From: DASRTE01 sp035656095
GTDB taxonomy: Bacteria > Actinomycetota > Actinomycetes > Jiangellales > Jiangellaceae
Assembly: GCA_035656095.1 (NCBI GenBank)
Contig: DASRTE010000139.1
Location: forward strand, 1-20,360
Length of the DNA: 20,360 nt
Direction: 5' to 3'
Shown: positions 1 through 6,769 of the stretch, piece after piece
Numbering within the stretch: the stretch's first letter is position 1
Layout: every line of letters begins with the position of its first letter
Notes under the pieces: generated by a model
Told to the model about the DNA's origin: nothing
The model's database searches: none
What the model saw: only the letters and a program-made list of their open reading frames with translations
Made by a program: the position numbers and the translations under genes

Positions 1-426
1 CGCCCTGGCATGCTCGCCGCCGACGAGGAGACGTTCGGGCCCGTCGTCTCGCTCGACTCGGTGCACGACGACGAAGCCGCGATCGACGCGGCCAACGGCA
101 CCGCGTTCGGGCTGAACGCCAGCGTGTGGACGACGGACCACCGGCGCGGCGTCGAGGTGGCGAAACGCCTGCGCTACGGATCGGTCAACGTCAACGAGGG
201 CTACGCCGCCACGTGGGGGAGTCACGACCTGCCTCTGGGCGGCATGAAGGCGTCGGGCCTCGGTCGCCGGCACGGCCGGGAGGGCATCCTGCGCTACACG
301 GAGGCGCAGTCGATCGCCGTGCAGCGAGTGCATGGCATCGCACCGCCGGGCGGCATGAGCTATGACCGGTTCGCGGGCGCTCTCACACGCTACCTGCGGA
401 TCGCCCGCCGGTTCGGGCGTCCGTGA
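1..426 (+). CDS. Aldehyde dehydrogenase, C-terminal part (cut by window start); succinate-semialdehyde dehydrogenase-like
   Basis: The reading frame is open from the first base and ends at TGA 424-426, so only about the last 141 residues are seen. They match the C-terminal part of the NAD(P)+-dependent aldehyde dehydrogenase superfamily: the segment ETFGPVV, which includes the conserved Glu and Phe of the cofactor region, then GLNASVWT, then GSVNVNEGY, then LPLGGMKASGLGRRHG near the end. The catalytic Cys and Glu lie upstream of the window. The tail, with an Ala-Gln-Ser-Ile-Ala stretch and a basic amphipathic end, resembles actinobacterial succinic semialdehyde dehydrogenases, which oxidise succinate semialdehyde to succinate in the cytoplasm; the substrate is inferred only. 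The gene overlaps the next one by four bases (GTGA), indicating translational coupling with a short-chain dehydrogenase. The family is sure; the exact substrate is not. Confidence 0.9.
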   Translation, partial: RPGMLAADEETFGPVVSLDSVHDDEAAIDAANGTAFGLNASVWTTDHRRGVEVAKRLRYGSVNVNEGYAATWGSHDLPLGGMKASGLGRRHGREGILRYTEAQSIAVQRVHGIAPPGGMSYDRFAGALTRYLRIARRFGRP

Positions 427-1352
427 GCCCGTGGACGACCCGCGACATCCCGGACCTGTCCCGCCGGACTGCGGTGGTCACCGGGGCGAACTCCGGGCTG
501 GGCCTCCAGGTGTCGATCGAGCTGGCCCGGCACGGCGCCCATGTGGTGCTCGCCTGCCGTGACCGGGCCCGCGGTGCCTCGGCGTTGCAGGAGGTCGTCG
601 GGTCCGCCGAACTGGTCCTGCTCGATCTTGCCGACCTCGCCGCCGTGCGCACGGCCGCAGCCGAGATCGGGCGGGCCCACGACCGGCTGGATCTGCTCGT
701 GTGCAACGCCGGAGTCATGGCGACGCCGTACCGCCTGACCGCGGACGGATTCGAGCTCCAGTTCGGCACGAACCATCTCGGGCACTTCGCACTGACCGGC
801 CTGTTGATGGCGCGGCTGCTCGCCGGTCCGGGGGCCCGCGTGGTCGTGGTCAGCAGCAACCTGCACCGGTTGGGCCGGATGTCGCCGGACGACCTGGGCC
901 TGAACCGCCGCTACCAGAAGTGGTTCGCCTACGGTCGGTCCAAGCTGGCCAACCTGCTGTTCATGAACGAGTTGCAGCGCCGCGCCGTGGCGGCCGGCGT
1001 GGATCTCACCAGCATCGGAGCGCACCCCGGGTGGGCGGCGACGAACCTGCAGGGCACCGGGCCCCGGATGGTCGGCAGCGGCGTCGGGCGGGCCCTCGCC
1101 ACGCTCGGCAACCGCCTGTTCGGGCAGTCCGCGCAGATGGGGGCGCTGCCACTGCTGCGCGCCGCCACCGACCCCGAGGTCGCGCCGGCCGACTACTACG
1201 GGCCACGAGGGCACGGCGGCCAGCACGGTCCTCCCGAACGCGCCACGATGAGCTCCGCGGCCCGGGATCCGGCAACGGCCGAGGCGCTCTGGGACGAGTC
1301 CGAGCGCCTGACCGGCGTCGTGTACGACTGGTCGACCCGCCTCCACCCGTGA
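423..1352 (+). CDS. Short-chain dehydrogenase/reductase (SDR), retinol-dehydrogenase-like
   Basis: A 309-residue protein from GTG 423, which overlaps the stop of the upstream aldehyde dehydrogenase gene. It shows the classical SDR plan: nucleotide-binding TGANSGLG at residues 20-27, the CNAGVMATP segment near 94-102, Ser at 144-145 in the strand before the active site, and the catalytic YGRSK (Tyr170, Lys174). The Asn117 region (GTNHLGHF) completes the tetrad. The long form with an insertion between the active-site Ser and Tyr is usual for the retinol dehydrogenase/WW-oxidoreductase-like SDRs. It should catalyse NAD(P)(H)-dependent interconversion of an alcohol and a carbonyl compound in the cytoplasm; the substrate cannot be read from sequence. 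Pairing with an aldehyde dehydrogenase suggests successive steps on one compound. Its TGA stop (1350-1352) is the first triplet of a palindromic repeat. Confidence 0.93.
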   Translation: MSPWTTRDIPDLSRRTAVVTGANSGLGLQVSIELARHGAHVVLACRDRARGASALQEVVGSAELVLLDLADLAAVRTAAAEIGRAHDRLDLLVCNAGVMATPYRLTADGFELQFGTNHLGHFALTGLLMARLLAGPGARVVVVSSNLHRLGRMSPDDLGLNRRYQKWFAYGRSKLANLLFMNELQRRAVAAGVDLTSIGAHPGWAATNLQGTGPRMVGSGVGRALATLGNRLFGQSAQMGALPLLRAATDPEVAPADYYGPRGHGGQHGPPERATMSSAARDPATAEALWDESERLTGVVYDWSTRLHP

Positions 1353-1399
1353 TCATCGGCAGTTCGGGTCCGCATCGCCCCCGAACTGCCGATGATCAC
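1349..1399. repeat. Palindromic repeat, copy 1 (perfect 20-bp stem, 11-base loop)
   Basis: The left arm 1349-1368 is perfectly complementary to 1380-1399; the loop is 1369-1379. Each arm ends in the 6-base palindrome TGATCA (1350-1355 and 1393-1398). The first TGA is the stop codon of the SDR gene. The copy at 2489-2539 has the same length and 42 of 51 identical bases. Similarity continues to the right of the hairpin only: CGAGAGGGAATGGG at 1400-1413 against CGAAGGGAAGGG at 2540-2551. There is no T tract, so it is not a textbook intrinsic terminator, although a stem this strong could end transcription or protect a 3' end. Confidence 0.93.
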
Positions 1400-1502
1400 C
1401 GAGAGGGAATGGGTGTCCACAGGAGGCGACCGGCGCCCTGGCCGCCCACAGATCGCAGTCACGTGGCGGCGTCCACGCCGTCGGCGGGTCACCCTGCCGG
1501 AC

Positions 1503-2492
1503 ATGCCGTTCTCCGACGCACCGTCGTCCATACCGGCCGGCCTCCTCGAGGCCCAGGCCGGGATCGTGAGCGCGGCCCAACTGACCGGGTCAGGCGTGTC
1601 GATCGAACTGGCGAAGAAGCGAACACTGGCCGGTCGCTGGCAGCGCATCCACCGCGGGGTGTTCGCCGTCTTCAGCGGGCCCGTGAACCGGCAGGCGCAG
1701 ATCTGGGCGGCGCTGCTGCGATGTGGCACAGGAGCGACGGCCAGTCACGTCACCGCGGCGGAGCTCGACGGTTTGTGCGAGCGCGTCGATGAGCGGGTTC
1801 ATGTGACGATCCCGGCGCACCGACGAGTACGGGGGCGTTACGAGGGAATCGTCGTCCACCATGCTCACCGCCTGGGTCGCAGCCGCCATCCGACCAGACT
1901 GCCGCGACGGACCCGGATCGAGGCCACGGTGCTTGACCTGGTCGACGTGTCTGATACGGCGCGGGAGGTCGAGGCATGGATCGTCGCAGCCTGTCAGAAG
2001 CGGCTGACCACTCCGACCCGGCTGGGTGGCGCTCTGGCGGAGCGCAAGAAGATCACGTGGCGTGGGATGGCCGAGGCGATGCTCCTCGATGTCGCCCATG
2101 GGGCGCAGTCGATGCTGGAGCTCCAATTCCTTCGATCTGTCGAGCGGGCCCACCGGTTGCCGCGTGGGGACCGGCAGCGGCGTGTCGCCATGCGCAAGGT
2201 GATCTGGATCGACGTCGACTACGAGCCGTTCCGTACCAGGGTCGAACTCGACGGTCGGCTGGGACACGAAGGCGAAGGCCAGTTCAGGGATCGGCGCCGG
2301 GACAACCGGGCTACGGTCGGGCGCACCTGGTCGCTGCGCTACGGCCACGCCGAGGTGTTCGGAGATCCCTGCGCAGTGGCGGCAGAGGTCTCGCTGGTGC
2401 TGCGTGAGCGAGGCTGGGCCGGAACCGCCACGGCGTGCGGCCCCTACTGCAGCCTGACCCGCGCCCTCGCCGACCTGAATCGGCCGCCGTGA
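1503..2492 (+). CDS. AbiEi-like winged-helix / DUF559-type (PD-(D/E)XK, Vsr-like) protein
   Basis: A 329-residue solitary protein of a kind common in actinobacteria. The N-terminal 60 residues (GIVSAAQLTGSG, then RWQRIHRGVFAVF) resemble the winged-helix N-terminus of AbiEi-type antitoxins. The C-terminal third has the layout of DUF559/Vsr-like PD-(D/E)XK nuclease folds: an early Glu in SMLELQF, then the strand pair IDVDYEP and VELDGRLGH with the expected Asp and Glu-X-Asp, then RDRRRDN. Whether it cuts DNA is not shown. Start: ATG 1503 is chosen because the frame can open at ATG 1392, but that lies inside the right arm of the repeat and the extra 37 residues are Arg-rich and unlike the family. 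No Shine-Dalgarno is visible; CACCCT seven bases upstream could be a weak -10 for a leaderless start. No AbiEii toxin partner is adjacent. The stop TGA (2490-2492) lies in the second palindrome. Confidence 0.85.
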   Translation: MPFSDAPSSIPAGLLEAQAGIVSAAQLTGSGVSIELAKKRTLAGRWQRIHRGVFAVFSGPVNRQAQIWAALLRCGTGATASHVTAAELDGLCERVDERVHVTIPAHRRVRGRYEGIVVHHAHRLGRSRHPTRLPRRTRIEATVLDLVDVSDTAREVEAWIVAACQKRLTTPTRLGGALAERKKITWRGMAEAMLLDVAHGAQSMLELQFLRSVERAHRLPRGDRQRRVAMRKVIWIDVDYEPFRTRVELDGRLGHEGEGQFRDRRRDNRATVGRTWSLRYGHAEVFGDPCAVAAEVSLVLRERGWAGTATACGPYCSLTRALADLNRPP

Positions 2493-2539
2493 TCATCGGC
2501 ACTTCGATGCCGCAGCGAACCCGAAGTGCCGATGATCAG
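2489..2539. repeat. Palindromic repeat, copy 2 (17-bp stem) holding the stop codons of two convergent genes
   Basis: The arms 2490-2506 and 2522-2538 are perfectly complementary with a 15-base loop. TGA 2490-2492 ends the upstream plus-strand gene. The mirror TGA (2538-2536, minus strand) ends the ABC transporter gene, so the hairpin fills the junction exactly. Compared with copy 1, the pair G1362-C1386 is replaced by C2502-G2526, a compensatory change that keeps the stem. The symmetrical form is suited to bidirectional termination or 3'-end protection of both messages. No T run follows on either side. Confidence 0.93.
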
Positions 2540-4293
2540 CGAAGGGAAGGGCTGGGGAGGCCGTGCCACGAGTCCCACAGCGCTGCGTAGGCTCCCCCGG
2601 CGTCGACCAACTCGTCGTGGGTGCCGAGCTCGGTGATCAGCCCGTCCTCGACCACGGCGACCCGGTGAGCGTCGTGAGCCGTGTGCAGGCGGTGCGCGAT
2701 GGCCACCACGGTCCGGCCGTCGAGCACGGATGCAAGCGAGCGCTCGAGGTGCCGGGCGGCGCGCGGGTCCAGCAGCGAGGTCGCCTCGTCCAGCACCAGA
2801 GTGTGCGGGTCCGCGAGCACGATCCGCGCGAGCGCGACCTGCTGCGCCTGCGCCGGGCCCACCGGGTGACCGCCGGAACCGACCACCGTGTCGAGCCCGT
2901 CGGGCAGTGACTCCATCCAGTGCAGTGCGTCGACCGAGGCCAGCGCGCGGCGGAGTTCGTCGTCGCCGGCATGTGGTGCCGCCAGGGCGAGGTTGTCGCG
3001 CAGCGTGCCGACGAAGACGTGGTGCTCCTGGGTGACCAGAACGACCTCGCGACGGAGCCGGTCCAGCGGAAGCTCGACCATGGGCACACCTCCGACGTCG
3101 ACTTGCCCCGTGCGCGGCGGGTGGATGCCGGCCAGCAGCCGACCCAGCGTCGACTTGCCCGCCCCGGACGGGCCGACCATGGCCAGCCGTTCGCCTGGGC
3201 GCAAGTCGAGATCGACGCCGTGCAGGACGTCGTGCCCCTCGCGGTAGGCGTAGCGGACATCGCGGGCCCGGAGGTGCTCGTCGGCCGGTCGTTCCCCGCT
3301 CTCCGACCGGTCCGGTGGCACGTGCGCGACACCGGCCAACCGGGCCATCGAGGTGGCGCCGATCTGGATCTCGTCGAGCCAGGAGACCAGGCGGTCGACG
3401 GGGTCGACGATCTGCACCATGTAGAGGACGACGGTGGTGACCTGACCGACGGTGGCGAGGTCGCGCGAGGCGAGCCAGCCTCCCCACGCGAGCGTCGCCA
3501 CGACCGGCAGGACGTAGGACACCTCGGCGGCCGGGAACCACACCGTGCGCAGGAACAGCGTGCGACGCTCGGCGGCGTACGCCTCGCGAAGATCGCCCTC
3601 GGCGCGGGCGATCCGCCCGTCGGCGAGGCGGAGCGCCTCGACGGTGCGTGCGCCCTCGACGGTCTCGGTGACGGTGCCGCTCAGGGTGGCGTAGGCCGCA
3701 CGCTCCCACAGGTAGCCGGCCGGCGCGCGGCGGAGGTACCAGCGGGTCGCCACGATGAGCACAGGTGCGCCGACGACACAGGCCAGCGCCACGAGCGGGC
3801 TGGCCAGCATCGCAGCGGCCAGTGTCAGCACGGTCGTCACGATCGCCACGACCGTCTCCGGCACCGCGAAACGGATCGTCCGCGCCATGGTGTCGATGTC
3901 TCCGGTGGTGCGCGACACCAGGTCGCCGGTGCCGGCCCGCTCGACTGTGGACAACGGCAGCGCGAGCACCCTGGTGAGGAACTGCTCGCGCAGTTCGGCG
4001 AACACGCTCTCACCGATGACGAACGAGGCCTTCCGGGCCGCGCGGGTCAGCACCGTCTGGGCAAGGACGAACCCGGCCAGCGCTGCAGCGATGGCGTCCA
4101 CCCGGGTCGTCGTCGTGCCCGTGGTGACCGCGTCGACGAGTGTGCCCAACAGCCACGGCCCCGCCAGGCCGGTGACGGCGGCCAGGACGTGGAGAACAAG
4201 GGACCACGCCACGCCGCCCCGATGCAACCGCAACAGCCGGACCGCCTCGACGCGGACCTGCGCCGGCGTCGCGACGGGCAGGCGCGTGCTCAT
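2536..4293 (-). CDS. ABC exporter subunit B (membrane domain + functional ATPase domain)
   Basis: A 585-residue half-transporter with a six-helix type IV exporter membrane domain (about residues 25-320) fused to an ATPase domain (about 340-575). Walker A GPSGAGKS (374-381), Q-loop Gln422, Walker B LVLDEA ending in Glu503 and switch His534 are intact. The ABC signature is not: VGPAQAQ at 478-484 stands where LSGGQ is expected. The upstream partner has the opposite pattern, so the pair should make one working composite ATP site. ATG 4293 overlaps the partner's stop (ATGA, 4290-4293), showing coupling; an open extension to 4392 lies inside the partner gene and is not needed. The substrate is unknown; related heterodimers export drugs, lipids or peptides through the cytoplasmic membrane. 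The gene ends within the palindrome at 2489-2539. Confidence 0.93.
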   Translation of the reverse strand: MSTRLPVATPAQVRVEAVRLLRLHRGGVAWSLVLHVLAAVTGLAGPWLLGTLVDAVTTGTTTTRVDAIAAALAGFVLAQTVLTRAARKASFVIGESVFAELREQFLTRVLALPLSTVERAGTGDLVSRTTGDIDTMARTIRFAVPETVVAIVTTVLTLAAAMLASPLVALACVVGAPVLIVATRWYLRRAPAGYLWERAAYATLSGTVTETVEGARTVEALRLADGRIARAEGDLREAYAAERRTLFLRTVWFPAAEVSYVLPVVATLAWGGWLASRDLATVGQVTTVVLYMVQIVDPVDRLVSWLDEIQIGATSMARLAGVAHVPPDRSESGERPADEHLRARDVRYAYREGHDVLHGVDLDLRPGERLAMVGPSGAGKSTLGRLLAGIHPPRTGQVDVGGVPMVELPLDRLRREVVLVTQEHHVFVGTLRDNLALAAPHAGDDELRRALASVDALHWMESLPDGLDTVVGSGGHPVGPAQAQQVALARIVLADPHTLVLDEATSLLDPRAARHLERSLASVLDGRTVVAIAHRLHTAHDAHRVAVVEDGLITELGTHDELVDAGGAYAALWDSWHGLPSPSLR

Positions 4294-5999
4294 GACTGCT
4301 CGCCCCTGGTGACGGTGTCGCGGTAGGCGGGAACGTCGGAGAGGAGCGCGCGGTGGGAACCCTCGGCCGCGACCCGGCCCTCCTCGAACCACACCACGAC
4401 ATCGGCGTGGTCGAGCATCAGCGGGCTCGTGGTCGTGACGACCGTTGTGCGGCCGGCGCGTGCCGCCAGCAACCGCTCGGCGATGCGAGCCTCGGTATGG
4501 GCGTCGACGGCGCTGGTCGGCTCGACGAGGACCAGCACCTCGGCATCGGTGGCCAGCACACGGGCAAGTGCCACGCGCTGACGCTGACCGCCTGAGAACG
4601 ACCGTCCACGCTCCTCGACCTCGCCATCCAGCCCGTCGGGAAGAGCGTCGAGCACATCGGTGGCGGCCGCCGTGCGCACCGAGGCGAGCACCTCGCCGTC
4701 GGCCAGACCGCCGTGCGGGGCCAGGACGGCGCGCAGCCTTCCGGTGAACAGCCGCGGCTCGGTCTCGCTCACGACGATCCGCCGACGGACCTCGGCCATC
4801 GCCAGGTCGGCCAGACGTACGCCCCCGAAACTGACGCCGTCGTCGTCGACGAACCGGCCCAGGCGGTCGGCCACGGCCACCGTCTCCGCGGGGTCGGCGG
4901 ACACCAGCGCCGTCACCAGGCCGGCGCGGACGACCAGGCCCGAACGGATGTCGACGAGCTCTCCACCGGGAGCAGGCGGGTCGAGCTCGTGGTCGGGATC
5001 GGGGACGTCACGGTCGACGGCGAGCAGGTCGAGGATCCGGCGTGCGCCGACCACGGCCCGGGTGGCGCGCTCCACCGTCTCGGTGGCCGTACGCAACGGG
5101 ATCACCAGGAAGAACGCGTAGCCGTAGAACGCGACCAGGTCGCCGGCGCCGATCCGGCCGTCGAGGACGAACCGCGAGCCGAGCCAGGTCAAGAGGACCA
5201 GGAAGATCCCGGGCAGCAGGACCTGCGCGGCGTCGAGCGTCGCCTGCGTCGCCGCGATCCGGACACCTGCCTGTCGCACCTGCTGGGACCGCTCGCGGTA
5301 GCGTCCGAAGAACACGCGCTCGCCACCGATGCCACGCAGCACGCGAAGTCCGGCGACCGTGTCGGCGCCGAGCGCCGTCAGCTGCCCGACCGTCTCTCGC
5401 TGCTCGCCTTGGCGCACCTGGAGCGGGCGCACGATCGGCGCCAACCCGAGGACCAGCACCGGGACGCCCACGAGGACGAGCAGACCCAGCGGCACCGACG
5501 TGTGGAGCAGGATGACGGCGACCACCGCGTAGGAGACCACCGCCCCGATGAACCGTTGCGACGTCTCGTAGAGACCGCCGATGCGCATGGCGTCGCTGGC
5601 GACCGTGCTGACGACCTCGCCGGTGGTGACGCGACGGGTCAACGCAGGTCCGGTGCGGGCGGTGTGCCGCACGACCACCTGGGCGGAGCGGAAGGCGGCC
5701 TGCAGCCAGTTGGATACCGCGAACCGATGCCGACACACTCCGGCGGCGGCCTGCACCGCTCCGATCGCCAGGATGACCAGGGCCCATCGGACGGTGGCGT
5801 CGACGTCCGACGTGGCGACGCCCTCGTCTATGCCCATGCCGATGGCGTAGGGGAGCAGCGCCTGGGCCACCATCCAGACGATGCCGAGCGCGACACCCAC
5901 GGCGAGCGTGCGCCACTGCCCCCTGGCGATCCAGAGCAGGAACCGCACGGGAGACCGGGTATCCGGGGTGCCGGGGTCGGCGAACGGAACGGCGCGCAC
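4290..5999 (-). CDS. ABC exporter subunit A (membrane domain + degenerate ATPase domain)
   Basis: A 569-residue first gene of a two-gene operon. Residues about 30-310 form a six-helix exporter membrane domain. The nucleotide-binding domain (about 345-560) is badly eroded on its own ATP-binding face: no GxxGxGK[ST] (VSADPAETV at 366-374 lies where Walker A should be), the Q-loop reads VVSETEPRLF without Gln, the Walker B Asp is Val492 although Glu493 remains, and the switch His is missing (TTTSP at 522-526). The signature SFSGGQRQR (467-475) is perfect. It therefore probably serves as the signature donor for subunit B and binds no ATP by itself. The start GTG 5999 lies 8 bases after a TACCCT -10-like box on this strand, with no Shine-Dalgarno, consistent with a leaderless message. 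This kind of asymmetry is known in heterodimeric ABC exporters. Confidence 0.93.
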   Translation of the reverse strand: MRAVPFADPGTPDTRSPVRFLLWIARGQWRTLAVGVALGIVWMVAQALLPYAIGMGIDEGVATSDVDATVRWALVILAIGAVQAAAGVCRHRFAVSNWLQAAFRSAQVVVRHTARTGPALTRRVTTGEVVSTVASDAMRIGGLYETSQRFIGAVVSYAVVAVILLHTSVPLGLLVLVGVPVLVLGLAPIVRPLQVRQGEQRETVGQLTALGADTVAGLRVLRGIGGERVFFGRYRERSQQVRQAGVRIAATQATLDAAQVLLPGIFLVLLTWLGSRFVLDGRIGAGDLVAFYGYAFFLVIPLRTATETVERATRAVVGARRILDLLAVDRDVPDPDHELDPPAPGGELVDIRSGLVVRAGLVTALVSADPAETVAVADRLGRFVDDDGVSFGGVRLADLAMAEVRRRIVVSETEPRLFTGRLRAVLAPHGGLADGEVLASVRTAAATDVLDALPDGLDGEVEERGRSFSGGQRQRVALARVLATDAEVLVLVEPTSAVDAHTEARIAERLLAARAGRTTVVTTTSPLMLDHADVVVWFEEGRVAAEGSHRALLSDVPAYRDTVTRGEQS

Positions 6000-6007
6000 G
6001 TCGCACC

Positions 6008-6013
6008 AGGGTA
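6008..6013 (-). promoter_or_regulatory. Candidate -10 box of the ABC exporter operon (leaderless)
   Basis: On the minus strand the sequence reads TACCCT, then 8 bases, then the GTG start at 5999. This fits the TANNNT -10 plus immediate start seen at several genes here. No convincing -35 was found. Confidence 0.45.
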
Positions 6014-6062
6014 TGAATCACCCCCGATGCCGCGCACCTGGATTTTCCGGCGTACCGGCGGG

Positions 6063-6701
6063 TCAGTCCTTGCGGCCGGTGAGAGCGAGGCGCACACCCA
6101 AGCCGATCATCACCACCCCTCCGGCGCCGCCGATCGCGGCCAGCCGCCCGGGTGACCGCCCGAACCAGTCTCTCGCGGCGCCGGCGACGACCGCCCAGAC
6201 GCTGTCCGAGACCAGCGCCGCGGCGATGGCGACCATGCCGAGGACCAGCAGTTGCACCGGTGCCGGACCGCCGGCGGTATCGACGAACTGTGGCAGGACT
6301 GCGGCGAAGAACACGATGCTCTTCGGGTTGGAGACGCCGACGACGAAACCGTCTGCCACGACCCGCCGGCTCCGGGCAGGTACGGCCGGCTGGCCCAGCA
6401 GCGCCGCGACGGCCCGGCGGTGGCGGACCGCCTGCACGCCGAGGTAGACGAGGTAGGCGGCTCCGACGAGCTTGAGGATCGTGAAGGCGGCGAGTGATCG
6501 CTCGACGACCGCGCCGATGCCCAGCGCCACCGCGATGACGTGCAGATATACGCCGGCCGCATTGCCGACGACGGTGAGCAACGCGGGCCGCCGGCCCAAA
6601 GTCAGCGCCCGGCTGATGGTGAACAGGACGCTCGGACCGGGAACCGCGACGAACACCAGGGACACGACGGTGAACGCGAGCAGGCGGTCGGTCGGCGGCA
6701 C
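6063..6701 (-). CDS. LysE/RhtB-family amino-acid or metabolite exporter
   Basis: A 212-residue integral membrane protein with about six hydrophobic segments, the usual size for LysE/RhtB translocators. The N-terminal motif VPGPSVLFTISRALTLGRR and the central GVSNPKSIVFF are hallmarks of the family. These proteins drive export of amino acids or related small molecules (lysine, homoserine, threonine) across the cytoplasmic membrane; the substrate here is unknown. The start GTG 6701 lies 6 bases after a minus-strand TAGGGT box, so a leaderless transcript is likely. It is divergent from guaA; the two candidate -10 boxes lie 43 bases apart in a 68-base spacer. It is separated from the ABC operon downstream by 63 bases, where that operon has its own candidate promoter, so they are probably independent. 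Confidence 0.92.
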   Translation of the reverse strand: MPPTDRLLAFTVVSLVFVAVPGPSVLFTISRALTLGRRPALLTVVGNAAGVYLHVIAVALGIGAVVERSLAAFTILKLVGAAYLVYLGVQAVRHRRAVAALLGQPAVPARSRRVVADGFVVGVSNPKSIVFFAAVLPQFVDTAGGPAPVQLLVLGMVAIAAALVSDSVWAVVAGAARDWFGRSPGRLAAIGGAGGVVMIGLGVRLALTGRKD

Positions 6702-6707
6702 CGGGCC

Positions 6708-6713
6708 ACCCTA
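6708..6713 (-). promoter_or_regulatory. Candidate -10 box of the LysE-type gene (leaderless)
   Basis: Minus-strand TAGGGT is followed by 6 bases and GTG 6701. The spacing puts the expected transcription start at or within a base or two of the start codon. Confidence 0.5.
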
Positions 6714-6756
6714 GGCGACCCGGAACGGGCTGCCGTCGGGATTTCCGAGGCGTCGG

Positions 6757-6762
6757 TAGGCT
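6757..6762 (+). promoter_or_regulatory. Candidate -10 box of guaA (leaderless)
   Basis: TAGGCT followed by 7 bases and GTG 6770. No Shine-Dalgarno fits between them. The -35 region is not clear. Confidence 0.5.
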
Positions 6763-6769
6763 CGCGACC

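Noticed and set aside
1392..1502. Upstream start for the DUF559-type gene
   Set aside because: ATG 1392 lies in the hairpin arm and the extra residues are low-complexity basic; ATG 1503 fits the family N-terminus.
1503..2492. Complete AbiE toxin-antitoxin locus
   Set aside because: No AbiEii nucleotidyltransferase gene on either side; the neighbours are an SDR gene and an ABC exporter gene.
2920..4326. Long plus-strand open frame opposite ABC subunit B (and similar at 4713-6155)
   Set aside because: Composition is His/Arg/Gly/Gln-rich without family motifs and lies fully antisense to a gene with clear domains; typical GC-rich shadow.
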